A stretch of DNA of 19,602 bases from Candidatus Thalassarchaeaceae archaeon. GTDB taxonomy: Archaea > Thermoplasmatota > Poseidoniia > Poseidoniales > Thalassarchaeaceae. This document shows, piece after piece, positions 1 to 7,775 of this stretch. Position 1 is the first letter of the stretch; each line of letters starts with the position of its first letter. The translations under genes and the position numbers were made by a program. The stretch is taken from NCBI GenBank assembly GCA_013330385.1, contig DUIL01000120.1, forward strand, positions 1 to 19,602, in the 5' to 3' direction. The notes under the pieces are model-generated. The model saw only the letters and a program-made list of their open reading frames with translations. It was not told the origin of the DNA and made no database searches.

Positions 1-423
1 TTCTCGGGCTTCTAGAGTTGGCTCGCAGAAAGTAATCTCCGCTCCATGACTGCGAACTCCATCGACCTTGACGCGCGGAGCAGTCGATGGCATTACGATG
101 TATGCGGGAACTCCTCTTTGTTTGGCCGCCAAGGCTACTGCTTGAGCATGGTTTCCACTACTATGAGTACAAATTCCATCCTTTGCCTGATCTCCCAGGA
201 TTGCTAATGCATTACTAGCTCCTCTGAATTTGAACGCTCCAACGTGCTGCAAATTCTCACACTTGAAGAAGAGACGTCGGCCAGCAAGTGAATCTAAGGC
301 CAGAGAAGTAAGGATTGGAGTATGTGCAACAATTCCTTCTATTCTAGCCGCCGCCGCCCGCACATCATCAAAATCAACCGACACAGATGTCCCCTCGCTC
401 CATCCGAGTGGGTTATTGCGCAT
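1..423 (-). CDS. Serine racemase / threonine dehydratase-like PLP enzyme, 5' part (runs off left edge)
   Basis: This is the N-terminal 141 residues of a fold-type II PLP enzyme; the rest lies beyond the left edge. K65 in the motif GAFKFRGA is the expected Schiff-base lysine. HSSGNHAQA (87-95) is the phosphate-binding loop. The stretches LFFKCENLQ (51-59), PAYIVMPSTAP and CEPTLEARE resemble eukaryotic-type serine racemase more than biosynthetic IlvA, so the enzyme may racemise or dehydrate serine, threonine or hydroxyaspartate. The metal-binding and C-terminal residues that would decide this are not in the window. I chose the ATG at 423 because it leaves a short spacer to the divergent membrane protein at 468. 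An in-frame ATG at 492, just after a stop codon, would add 23 residues (starting MHPAPCLPC) and overlap that gene. The family call is firm; substrate and start are not. Confidence 0.88.
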   Translation of the reverse strand, partial: MRNNPLGWSEGTSVSVDFDDVRAAAARIEGIVAHTPILTSLALDSLAGRRLFFKCENLQHVGAFKFRGASNALAILGDQAKDGICTHSSGNHAQAVALAAKQRGVPAYIVMPSTAPRVKVDGVRSHGAEITFCEPTLEARE

Positions 424-467
424 CACTTCTGCGGCGCTTTCAAGCAGTATAGAGTCCTCGGGAGTAC

Positions 468-875
468 ATGGCAGACAAGGCGCCGGATGCATCTATCCAT
501 GCAATAGTCGGTGCGTTACTCATCCTTGATGCCTTAGTCATTGGATATGCACCGGCGGGCCCCTGGGATTCATCTTCCTTCACAATTGGCATAATCGGAG
601 TCACAGGTTTGTGCATGTGGTATGTGGCCTGGTATAGGTTAACATTCAAGCGCAAAGGACTGATTCCTTGGTTAGACCAATGGCAAACTCCAAAGGAATC
701 TTCTCCCAAAGTTTTCGCTCTTGGCATAGCCACCATAGCTCTAGCATGGGCTTCTGGTAATCCTTTGCAAGAGTATCTTCCAAACCCAACAGGATTAGTG
801 TTAATGTTAGTTGGTTTGTTGATTTCCTTATCAGGAATCTATGTGATGCTTAGCACAGGCCCTCTAGCCGATTAG
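468..875 (+). CDS. Four-helix membrane protein of unknown function
   Basis: I do not recognise this 135-residue protein. Hydropathy by eye gives four membrane segments, at about residues 10-30, 38-60, 82-99 and 108-128. A short polar loop (about 61-81, with KRKG and a WLDQWQ motif) separates the two helical pairs. There is no signal peptide apart from the first helix, and I see no catalytic or metal-binding motif. It is transcribed divergently from the PLP enzyme, and its stop codon overlaps the end of the convergent RNase H gene by 4 bp. The ATG at 468 is the only early Met before the first helix. The regular helix pattern and exact end-to-end fit with its neighbours support a real gene. No function can be assigned. 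Confidence 0.75.
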   Translation: MADKAPDASIHAIVGALLILDALVIGYAPAGPWDSSSFTIGIIGVTGLCMWYVAWYRLTFKRKGLIPWLDQWQTPKESSPKVFALGIATIALAWASGNPLQEYLPNPTGLVLMLVGLLISLSGIYVMLSTGPLAD

Positions 876-1411
876 CGATTACCCGGTTTCCAAAATTGAA
901 GTGGAAGCGGGTCTTCACCAGACATCGCTCTGAAAGCCAGATGATCCGCCCTCTCATTCCATCGATGCCCTCTGTGTGCCCTAACGTGTTCCCCACTTAA
1001 TTGACAAAGAGTAGATACTTCATTCCATAAGGCCTGAATTCGCTGTGCTAATGCTTTGTTCTTCTTTGCTTTCCAATTTCCCGATGCAATATTCAATGCG
1101 TATTGCGAATCGGCCCGAAGAACAATTCCATTTTCTCCACCCGATTCTAGTATCCAACGCAATGCATGAGCGATTGCACTTAGCTCAGCCGTATTATTTG
1201 AGCCAACTTCGGCACCTAGGAAACCAGATACGTCTGAGTCGGTGATTACCGGCCCACTTGATTCATGTATTATTTCTCCACGCCCACGGCCGAGTCCGGA
1301 ATCACCTCTCACTACAGCAAAACCCCAGCCTGCAGGTGTTGCAGCGGTTACATTACGATTCTCTTCACAGGAACCGTCCACATAGATGTGGAGTGTTTTG
1401 TTCATCATCAC
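872..1411 (-). CDS. rnhA: Ribonuclease HI
   Basis: This 179-residue protein is a type 1 RNase H, which cuts the RNA strand of RNA:DNA hybrids with two metal ions. The catalytic residues are visible: D12 in YVDGS, E76 in NNTAEL, D101 in RADSQYA, H146 in RAHRGH and D156 in NERADHLA. The 10-residue spacing from H146 to D156 matches E. coli H124-D134. It is longer than E. coli RNase HI (155 residues) because of an insertion at about 33-66 between the first strands. The first codon is GTG, followed by two ATG codons. The GTGA overlaps the stop of the upstream gcvH by 4 bp, which suggests translational coupling in the minus-strand run. Archaea more usually carry RNase HII, so a type 1 enzyme is likely an additional activity. 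Confidence 0.95.
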   Translation of the reverse strand: MMMNKTLHIYVDGSCEENRNVTAATPAGWGFAVVRGDSGLGRGRGEIIHESSGPVITDSDVSGFLGAEVGSNNTAELSAIAHALRWILESGGENGIVLRADSQYALNIASGNWKAKKNKALAQRIQALWNEVSTLCQLSGEHVRAHRGHRWNERADHLAFRAMSGEDPLPLQFWKPGNR

Positions 1412-1791
1412 TCACCAAGTTGGGCGTTGTATGCGGCGGCATCCAATAACCCATCCACTTGAGACGCATCGCCTATTGACATACGCCAAATCCAACCAGA
1501 ACCGTATGGATCTTGATTAATTTGTTCTGGAGCATCCTCTAGGCTTTCGTTCGCTTCAAGAATTTCTCCAGCGATAGGGGCAAATATTTCACTAACCGAT
1601 TTTACCGACTCAACACTTCCACATGATTCCATTTCAGATACATTAGAACCAACTTCTGGAAGTTCGACCCACACTACATCAGTAAGCGCATCTTGAGCAA
1701 AATCAGTAACACCAACAACTACTTCATTTCCTTCAATTCGAATCCACTCGTGTTCAGCTGTATACAGCAGGTTCGTCGGCACTTCACTCAT
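1408..1791 (-). CDS. gcvH: Glycine cleavage system H protein
   Basis: GcvH is the small lipoyl carrier that moves the aminomethyl group between the P, T and L proteins of glycine cleavage. This 127-residue protein has the family length. It begins with the typical sequence MSEVPTNLLYTAEHEW and carries the lipoyl-lysine K64 in ESVKSVSE, followed by the conserved FAPIAGEI. The C-terminal GSGWIWRM segment is also typical. An upstream in-frame GTG at 1842 would add 17 residues and overlap the upstream gene by 4 bp, but that extension is unlike the family, so I chose the ATG at 1791. The gene overlaps rnhA by 4 bp. No gcvP, gcvT, lpd or lipoate ligase is in the window, so this is an orphan H protein here. 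Confidence 0.95.
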   Translation of the reverse strand: MSEVPTNLLYTAEHEWIRIEGNEVVVGVTDFAQDALTDVVWVELPEVGSNVSEMESCGSVESVKSVSEIFAPIAGEILEANESLEDAPEQINQDPYGSGWIWRMSIGDASQVDGLLDAAAYNAQLGE

Positions 1792-1838
1792 GTTATCGGG
1801 GCGGCGAGCATTAGGAGAGGGGTGAAGTTTTCTATGCC

Positions 1839-2249
1839 TCACTCTTCTTCTCCATAGCGCTCTTCAAGGCCTTTTCTTTCTAATTCAGCCCATCTCCCAC
1901 CAAGGCCTTCATCAGCCGACTCAAAGCGTTCCACCTCGAGTCTTTCTCGCATAACCGATTCTTCTTCTCTACTGAACCAACGGTCTAATGGTGCATCACC
2001 ATGGCTCTTATTTTTTGAGATTTTCAGAATAATTAGTACCACTAAACAGAGTATGGCTATTGCGGGAATTATGAGTGCCCTGTCGCTTGCTGATGCACAT
2101 ACATCCCCTTCACAACCTAGGATTTCAAATCGCCCTTCTCCCAATGCGAGAGCTGTTAGAAACAATATTGTGATGGTTACACCAATCAAAACACGTTCCA
2201 AACGAGCGGCCGGAGCCTCCATGCCTCTCGTGAGTGGGGGGTAATGCAT
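1839..2249 (-). CDS. Two-helix membrane protein with charged cytoplasmic tail, unknown function
   Basis: This 136-residue protein has two hydrophobic segments, at about residues 19-38 and 58-76. The short loop between them holds two cysteines in GCEGDVC that could form a disulfide. The C-terminal half (about 77-136) is highly charged, rich in Glu and Arg, and probably helical (for example REEESVMRERLEVERFE). No family is recognised. It lies in the minus-strand run, 22 bp downstream of the THEP1-like gene and directly upstream of gcvH. The start could instead be the ATG at 2222 (M10), which would still keep both helices. The fit between neighbours and the clean hydropathy pattern support a gene. 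The function is unknown. Confidence 0.72.
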   Translation of the reverse strand: MHYPPLTRGMEAPAARLERVLIGVTITILFLTALALGEGRFEILGCEGDVCASASDRALIIPAIAILCLVVLIILKISKNKSHGDAPLDRWFSREEESVMRERLEVERFESADEGLGGRWAELERKGLEERYGEEE

Positions 2250-2271
2250 GAAACTCTCGGAGAGGGAGCAT

Positions 2272-2910
2272 TCAGAAGGTTTCTCTAACTAATTTATGAA
2301 TTTTGTATGGTAATAGAGCGCGATTAACCGGTGTCACCTCAAGAATTCGAGCATCATCTCGTCTCCTAATGTCTTGCAAAAGAGGATGCCGGCTCTTTTT
2401 GTGTAGAGTAAGAATTGTCGGCATATCTTCATCAAGACCTTCACGAACAGCTTTGACAAAAGCCTCGCTTTCAACAGAATATTTGCCGATTTCATCAATT
2501 ACAAGAATTTCACATTCATCGGTTGCTCTGCTAATAGCTTCAACTCCAATTTCATCAAGAGCTTCAGGGGCAATGCCAAAACCAAGGATTCGTGTTCTAC
2601 TATCTATATCGCGATGTGCCATTACTGCACTTTCACCCGTAATTATATCTACACACTCAAAACCAACACGTTGCCCATCTTCTAGTATCGTGCGGGTTTT
2701 CATTCCTCCAACTATGCGTTTTCCAGTTCCATCACCACTACGTGAACGCAACTCCCGTTCCCGTTCTTCAGTAACCATATCGACTACTTTCTGTAGAACC
2801 GCAGACTTACCCGATCTAGGTAAGCCAGTAATGCCGATTTTTGGATGGATTCCGATATTATCACCTCTGACCGTAATGCTACACGCGATGGTACGCCTTG
2901 CGTACGGCAT
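2272..2910 (-). CDS. THEP1-like nucleoside-triphosphatase (P-loop NTPase)
   Basis: This 212-residue protein matches the THEP1/NTPase_1 family of small P-loop nucleoside-triphosphatases found in archaea and eukaryotes. The Walker A motif is GLPRSGKS (29-36). Walker B is ILVIDE (135-140) followed by IGK, a family hallmark. Also recognisable are VGGMKTRTI and GQRVGFECVDI, which correspond to the family's GGF-T-E and GFK segments. A charged insertion with ERERELRSRSGDG follows the P-loop helix. The family hydrolyses many NTPs and its cellular role is uncertain; an RNA or nucleotide link is often proposed. I chose the ATG at 2910 because it sits close to the first beta strand. A GTG at 2946 would add 12 residues. 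Two perfect inverted repeats surround this start. Confidence 0.88.
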   Translation of the reverse strand: MPYARRTIACSITVRGDNIGIHPKIGITGLPRSGKSAVLQKVVDMVTEERERELRSRSGDGTGKRIVGGMKTRTILEDGQRVGFECVDIITGESAVMAHRDIDSRTRILGFGIAPEALDEIGVEAISRATDECEILVIDEIGKYSVESEAFVKAVREGLDEDMPTILTLHKKSRHPLLQDIRRRDDARILEVTPVNRALLPYKIHKLVRETF

Positions 2911-3007
2911 ACGGCCGTAATAATCAATTTGGTCAAAACGCGTCACTCACACCGTTCGCCGGAAACCAATTTCCTGACTCCGAACTATGTTTTTCCGCTT
3001 CACTACC

Positions 3008-4978
3008 TTAAACCGAAACGGTGGCGACACTGAGAGGTGGAGGGAATGGTAAGTTTTCAATTTCATAATTATTCACATTATTGTTAGCAGCCCAAGCTCT
3101 TGACCACAAGTCCAATGCATCTGAGTTGAGGTGTTCTGCCAACCAAAGTAGTCCTTGATCTACAGTACCATGTTGCTCAGCTAAGGTATCTAGTACGCCT
3201 TCTGGTAATTCAAGGAAGTTGACCGAGTTGCCCAGAACGCAGTCAGGAGGAACAACAACCCAGCGCAAGCGGCGGTCTTGTTGTGCATTGACAATAGCTT
3301 GGCAGGCAATTCTACTAACGCCCTTCGGTCCGATTGGACCTTTCCACATTGCCTGAGATCGTTCAATTGCTTCTCTTTTTATGGAGGAATTATAACCAGG
3401 GTGATTAATTGTGACATTATTTCCTTCAAGTTTGAAATGTATTCCTCGAATGAATGGAGTTCCTCGTGAACGCGGATTCCAATCACGAATATTTTCTGAC
3501 CAAGTGGTTTGATCAATTTCCCCTACACGAACACGTATTGGGTCTCCACCCGGATTTAGCCAATTGTACTCTTCTGAGAGTCGCGGTAAATCAGCTAAGT
3601 TGCTGATAGCATTTAGCACCTTACGGCGCTCATGTTCAGCACGAGGCATACGAGGTACAGCCCAATTCATATCAGTCCATACAGACCAACTACTTCTTTC
3701 AAGTTCTAATTTTGGAGCCTTTGGAGAAATCCCACCATCAGCAGATACATCACCATTTTCAAGTGGCCCGTAACTAATGAGTGTATTCGTATCTCCACCA
3801 ACAGTGACTCCAATGACCAAAACACCTTGAGATACACCAGGGAATACTTTCTGATTCTCAGGGAATGACCAAGCAGACTCCCAACCATTCTGCTCAACAA
3901 TTAGTTTACGAAGTGGGATACTGCTTTTTTCCCTCATCAGCGAATCTGGAACAATCATGCGAACACGACCCCCCTCCTCAACTAATTGCAAAGATCGTTC
4001 TAGGAATAGGCGGTAGAGGTTGACGTTTCCAAGAAGGGTGCTAAATCTCAATCGCCCATCTTTTTCAGTAATACTGCGTAATTCCCGAGAGAGTTCTTTG
4101 CGCAACCTACTTCCATCTTCGTGCCCACGGAATCTATCCTTTATTCTCAACCACGGTGGGTTACAAATCAGTAGTCGTGGACTTTCATCCCAAGGCCAAC
4201 TGCCCCGCAATGCGTCACCTTGTCGAACACAAGACTCCAATATTTCCTCTGCCTCTTTTCTTCCAATCCTAGTATGATCTCCAGGGCCATCAAGTTCTAC
4301 AAGGCCGGATTTAGCTAATACAAGTAGAAGTCTTCGACGAGTACAGCGAACTGCGATTTCAGAAATATCTAGGAGTTGAAGATTGTTCAAAAGTCGTAAA
4401 GTATCTTCCTTTATTTTCACGTGCCCTAAACCATCTGCCCGTTCTGAATGCACCTTTAGGAGCCGCTCAGGGAATAGTCCGGCACCTACTGCTGGATCAG
4501 CAAATGGAAGTGGAATTCCAGAAAGTGTCTTTCGGTTGTTGAGGACATCCTCATCCTCTTCCTCATCTCCTTCTTCGTTGTTAGCCTCATTTATTTGTGC
4601 AGCGAAAGCGCGGAAGCCCGGTGGTAGTGCTGCCAATGAGATGTTAGTTGGCATTGGCGCATTTTCGCCATCGCCTCTACTCCCTAATTCATCAGCCAAC
4701 ATAGCGTCAGCAAATCGGGCAGGAGTAGCATAAGCTCCTCTTGGTGATCGGCCATCATTCTCAGCATCGTAGCGCGCAAGCATATGATCAAGCACAGCAC
4801 TTGGATTAGATAGTAGACCCGCTGGAAGAGTAGGCCAGTCATTTGGCATAGTAGCTGCTATTGGAATATTATGCCTAATCGATTCTTCCCAGGCCTCCAA
4901 CCAACAATTCAATTGTTCAATTCGATCCTCACACGACCTATCCAGTCGTGCATACCATCCCGATGCGTCGCTAACCAT
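3008..4978 (-). CDS. Eco57I/TaqI-type adenine-specific DNA methyltransferase
   Basis: This 656-residue protein is an N6-adenine DNA methyltransferase of the Eco57I/TaqI group. From the N-terminus it has GAYATP (81-86), which corresponds to the usual GAYYTP entry motif. Next comes motif I DPAVGAGLF (161-169) for S-adenosylmethionine, then a possible motif II region, and catalytic motif IV NPPW (273-276). The C-terminal third resembles a target-recognition domain: a segment around LGNSVNFLELP precedes a closing NYEIENLPFP. No nuclease motif was seen, so it is either a solitary methyltransferase or the modification half of a system whose nuclease lies elsewhere. A run of acidic residues (EEGDEEEDED, about 135-144) sits before motif I. 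The reading frame is open to a TTG at 5095, overlapping the upstream gene by 35 bp. I prefer the ATG at 4978. Confidence 0.9.
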   Translation of the reverse strand: MVSDASGWYARLDRSCEDRIEQLNCWLEAWEESIRHNIPIAATMPNDWPTLPAGLLSNPSAVLDHMLARYDAENDGRSPRGAYATPARFADAMLADELGSRGDGENAPMPTNISLAALPPGFRAFAAQINEANNEEGDEEEDEDVLNNRKTLSGIPLPFADPAVGAGLFPERLLKVHSERADGLGHVKIKEDTLRLLNNLQLLDISEIAVRCTRRRLLLVLAKSGLVELDGPGDHTRIGRKEAEEILESCVRQGDALRGSWPWDESPRLLICNPPWLRIKDRFRGHEDGSRLRKELSRELRSITEKDGRLRFSTLLGNVNLYRLFLERSLQLVEEGGRVRMIVPDSLMREKSSIPLRKLIVEQNGWESAWSFPENQKVFPGVSQGVLVIGVTVGGDTNTLISYGPLENGDVSADGGISPKAPKLELERSSWSVWTDMNWAVPRMPRAEHERRKVLNAISNLADLPRLSEEYNWLNPGGDPIRVRVGEIDQTTWSENIRDWNPRSRGTPFIRGIHFKLEGNNVTINHPGYNSSIKREAIERSQAMWKGPIGPKGVSRIACQAIVNAQQDRRLRWVVVPPDCVLGNSVNFLELPEGVLDTLAEQHGTVDQGLLWLAEHLNSDALDLWSRAWAANNNVNNYEIENLPFPPPLSVATVSV

Positions 4979-5060
4979 GATATCGACGGGCTGTGCGACA
5001 GGGGTTCCTTCTTTGAAGGGAACGGTTGCTCTCAACCTCCTATAATGGCAAAAAACAGGG

Positions 5061-5675
5061 CTAATTGAGACCAAAAATGTCCTGCTCAAGTTCAACTATA
5101 GCGTCGCACTGAAGAAGAAAACCAACGGCCTCATCTATTTCCTCAACTGAGATCCCAATGGAGCCCAGTGTAGTGATTAATTGGTCAAAATGCACTGGTT
5201 CAGCCTTCTCTAAATTTGCAATTTCAATAGTGCTCAAAACATGTTCTGCAACAATTGCAAGAATAGGATCATCACTGTCTCCCATGATTCCCATCGCGAC
5301 GGCAGGCATATCTGCTTCAAGCGGCTCCGAATTCAGCACCCTTTCATTCTTCTCAGATTTCCCATCGAATACATCGAAGAGATTCTTTTGAAGCGGGTCA
5401 TTCATCAAAGACTGATTTGTAACTTCACGTTGTCTCTTGAGTTTCTTAACCAGAGTCTCAATCCTGTGCAATCTTTGTTCAAGCCGCATTTTCTCCCGGC
5501 CCAGATGAGATTCCACTAGTTCCATTTCCTCATTGGCTCTCTCATCTAACCAATCTGTTAATTTCCAATTTGGGTCTAAGCGAAGCATAGTCTCCCACAA
5601 TCGTACAACAGAGTCTGGTAAACTATTGACATCGATGCGCGGAGATTCCCTCCCGTCTTCCCCCGGACGTTCCAT
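5061..5675 (-). CDS. Coiled-coil protein with possible C-terminal winged helix, unknown function
   Basis: This 204-residue protein has no family I can name. Residues about 48-90 are strongly charged and heptad-like (with REKMRLEQRLHRIETLVKKL), suggesting a coiled coil and self-association. The middle (about 92-125) is polar and probably flexible. Residues about 155-204 alternate helical segments with a final short strand pair (DAIVELEQDIFGLN), which could be a winged-helix fold as in many archaeal nucleic-acid-binding proteins. That fold is an inference from pattern only. It is the first gene of the minus-strand run and lies 82 bp upstream of the methyltransferase start I chose, or overlaps it if the TTG start is used. 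This context suggests a partner or regulator of the methyltransferase, but nothing in the sequence proves it. Confidence 0.75.
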   Translation of the reverse strand: MERPGEDGRESPRIDVNSLPDSVVRLWETMLRLDPNWKLTDWLDERANEEMELVESHLGREKMRLEQRLHRIETLVKKLKRQREVTNQSLMNDPLQKNLFDVFDGKSEKNERVLNSEPLEADMPAVAMGIMGDSDDPILAIVAEHVLSTIEIANLEKAEPVHFDQLITTLGSIGISVEEIDEAVGFLLQCDAIVELEQDIFGLN

Positions 5676-5796
5676 GGGTGGTATGTTCTTGTTGGCCGTC
5701 TATCAAGTATCGCATCTACCATAGTGCCTAGCACCTTTCTAGGCCGAAGGATTAGATGGGTTGTATTGATGAATGATGAACAGTTGGCGCAACTCA
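5676..5796. promoter_or_regulatory. Divergent spacer between the minus-strand run and the dehydrogenase gene
   Basis: This spacer separates two divergent genes, so promoters for both directions are expected here. I see no clear TATA box or BRE. A small inverted repeat, CCTAG (5727-5731) and CTAGG (5739-5743) with a 7-base loop, lies near the middle. An upstream in-frame ATG pair at 5773 could extend the dehydrogenase into this region. Confidence 0.35.
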
Positions 5797-6987
5797 ATGT
5801 CGACCTACCGTCTCTCCGTCTTACCCGGTGATGGAACCGGGAGAGAAGTGATGGCTGAGGCCCTTAGGGTACTATCTGTATTCGAAGAACACAGTCCAAT
5901 CAGTTTTGATATTACAGAGATTCCGTGTGGCGGCCAACACTATCTTGAAACCGGTGAGGAATGGCCAGCAGGCTCATTTGAACACTGCAGGGATAATTCA
6001 GACGCAATCCTCCTCGGTGCAATTGGCTGGCCGGGAGCCCGCCTTCCGAACGGAGATATGGCCGGAGGTCAAACAATCCTAGGTCTTCGTTCAGGGCTCA
6101 ATCTCTTTGCAAATGTCCGACCGGTCAAATTGTATCCTGGAGTCCAACACAAGGTACACGGCGTTCACAAGCAAGTATGGGTGCCTGAACTGGTCGACAT
6201 GGTGATGGTTAGAGAAAACACAGAGGGCCTTTACCACGCCCTCCTACGTCGAATGGAACAGAGGGCATTGGGTCAGAAGGATGAGCCAATTGTTATTGAT
6301 GAATTTCCTGGCCTTGAGGGTGAGGTTGCTTGGGATCCCCGGCCCATTTCACGTATTGGTAGTGAGCGAGTCATCAAGTTTGCATTCGATTTAGCCCAAC
6401 ACCGTCAGAGGAAATCGGACTCACCCCAATCGGTAACCTGTGTTGACAAGTCGAATGTTACTCGTGGTTGTCAACTATTCCGTAAGATATTCCGCGAAAT
6501 TGCTTCTGAGAATACAGAAATTGAAACCAAAGAAGCATACATTGATGCATTTACAATGTGGTTAGTTAGAAATCCAGAGGATCTTGACGTAGTAGTTTTA
6601 CCTAATATGTTTGGAGACATCGCTACTGATTTAGCAAGCGTGCTTCAAGGGGGCATGGGTATGGCGGCAAGTGCAAATCTAGGGCCTAAACATATGCTCT
6701 TTGAGCCGGTTCACGGATCTGCTCCGAAGTATGCTGGAAAGAATGTCGTCAATCCAGTCGCTATGCTCCAATCAGTTCAGTTGATGTTCGAAGCCTTAGC
6801 TTACAGGGCCCATGATGAAGATTTGGATGTCTGTGCTGATATTTTACAAATGGCAATCCAAGAACACTTTGAAGAAAACGGTTGTGTGACTTATGATCTA
6901 GGTGGAGACGCCTCAACTTCCGATGTCGGCGAAGCAATCGCAGAGCGCTGTGAAAGAATGCTCCGCGAACAATTCGCAACAGCCTGA
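5797..6987 (+). CDS. Isocitrate/isopropylmalate dehydrogenase family enzyme (3-isopropylmalate dehydrogenase-like)
   Basis: This 396-residue protein is a metal-dependent beta-decarboxylating dehydrogenase. It shows PGDGTGREV (10-18), LRSGLNLFANVRPVK (97-111; substrate arginines R98 and R108), VRENTEGLY (138-146; catalytic Y146), DKSN (217-220; catalytic K218), and metal-binding D250, D274 and D278. The overall pattern, especially the FANVRPVK loop and the C-terminal DLGGDASTSD, points to isopropylmalate or a related malate-type substrate rather than classic isocitrate. The cofactor loop reads GSAPKYAG (308-315). Lys-Tyr here is typical of NADP-dependent isocitrate dehydrogenase, whereas NAD-dependent isopropylmalate enzymes usually have Asp-Ile. 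No other leucine-pathway gene is nearby. I start at the ATG of MSTYRLSVLPGDG; an ATG at 5773 would add 8 residues. The family is certain, but substrate and cofactor are open. Confidence 0.93.
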   Translation: MSTYRLSVLPGDGTGREVMAEALRVLSVFEEHSPISFDITEIPCGGQHYLETGEEWPAGSFEHCRDNSDAILLGAIGWPGARLPNGDMAGGQTILGLRSGLNLFANVRPVKLYPGVQHKVHGVHKQVWVPELVDMVMVRENTEGLYHALLRRMEQRALGQKDEPIVIDEFPGLEGEVAWDPRPISRIGSERVIKFAFDLAQHRQRKSDSPQSVTCVDKSNVTRGCQLFRKIFREIASENTEIETKEAYIDAFTMWLVRNPEDLDVVVLPNMFGDIATDLASVLQGGMGMAASANLGPKHMLFEPVHGSAPKYAGKNVVNPVAMLQSVQLMFEALAYRAHDEDLDVCADILQMAIQEHFEENGCVTYDLGGDASTSDVGEAIAERCERMLREQFATA

Positions 6988-6998
6988 ACTTGTTAACT

Positions 6999-7775
6999 TC
7001 AGATACGAGTGGATGCATCGGCCATTACATCCAATGCATCACGCAGAGTTTGTTGATTATCCCAATCGGTCGGAGTTGGATTTTCAAGTAGTAATTTACT
7101 CATTATTTCCATAGCCCTAGAAACTTCGTCAACGATTGTAACTGTGGCAGTACGTGCAGTACGTGAAAGTGGATTGAGGTCAATCACAAGGACTTGTTTA
7201 CCAAGGGCTACTAGAGCTTCACACCTATCTCCATCCTCAAGCGGAACAAGTACAACATCTGCAGATTCTATACCTTTTTTGGAGCATATTGAACGCGGTC
7301 CTTCTAGTCCCACAATATTACCATCAGCCTCGGCCCCAAGAATTTCAACTGCCATCACCGAAGCCTTAGTCTCTCCATCATTTTCTGATGCAATCTCTTC
7401 CTTCATTGATTCAAGCGCCATGATTAATTTCTCCATACGCTCAGGCGTGCGATAGTAGATATTGACTTCAATAGGACATCCAATGATTGATGCTGCCAGA
7501 ATCGCTTGCCTACCTGCCAATACTGTCGTGTTCCCATTCATTGAAATTACCGGGCTCTTGGCTACTAATAGTCGCGCAGCGCATTCTTTGATTGCAGACT
7601 TGGCCGATTCGTTTGTTTTCTCACCTAGTAGGTAATCAAAAGCCTCCCCTCTGCCATGGGCAATCATTGCTGAATCGGCCAACAAGCCCTGTTTACTTGC
7701 TTCAACTAACTTTGCTCTGGCCACAAGAGAAGCCTTTCGAGGATGGCTATCTGGAATCTCACCCATGTCACTCAT
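6999..7775 (-). CDS. 4-phosphopantoate--beta-alanine ligase (archaeal phosphopantothenate synthetase)
   Basis: This 258-residue protein is the archaeal phosphopantothenate synthetase (DUF137/COG1701 family). It joins 4-phosphopantoate and beta-alanine using ATP, replacing bacterial PanC in CoA synthesis. Family motifs are clear: IPDSHPR (7-13), AHGRGEAFDYLLGE (39-52), MNGN (79-82), YYRTPER (107-113), VLVPLEDGDR (175-184) and IDLNPLSRTA (198-207). The length fits the family, with a modest acidic insertion at about 127-138. Its start overlaps the 3' end of nadC by 8 bp, so the two are probably translated together. The ATG at 7766 (M4) is an alternative start. The beta-alanine supplier PanD is encoded about 2.3 kb away on the same strand. 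The end lies 11 bp from the convergent dehydrogenase. Confidence 0.95.
   Translation of the reverse strand: MSDMGEIPDSHPRKASLVARAKLVEASKQGLLADSAMIAHGRGEAFDYLLGEKTNESAKSAIKECAARLLVAKSPVISMNGNTTVLAGRQAILAASIIGCPIEVNIYYRTPERMEKLIMALESMKEEIASENDGETKASVMAVEILGAEADGNIVGLEGPRSICSKKGIESADVVLVPLEDGDRCEALVALGKQVLVIDLNPLSRTARTATVTIVDEVSRAMEIMSKLLLENPTPTDWDNQQTLRDALDVMADASTRI

Noticed and set aside
2303..2920. A 205-codon plus-strand open frame opposite the THEP1-like gene.
   Set aside because: It lies antisense to a gene with clear Walker motifs; its Ser/Arg/Ile-rich composition is typical of an antisense shadow.
5061..5095. Extended methyltransferase start (TTG at 5095).
   Set aside because: It would need a TTG start overlapping the upstream gene by 35 bp, and the added residues look unlike the rest. 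The ATG at 4978 is preferred, though not proven.
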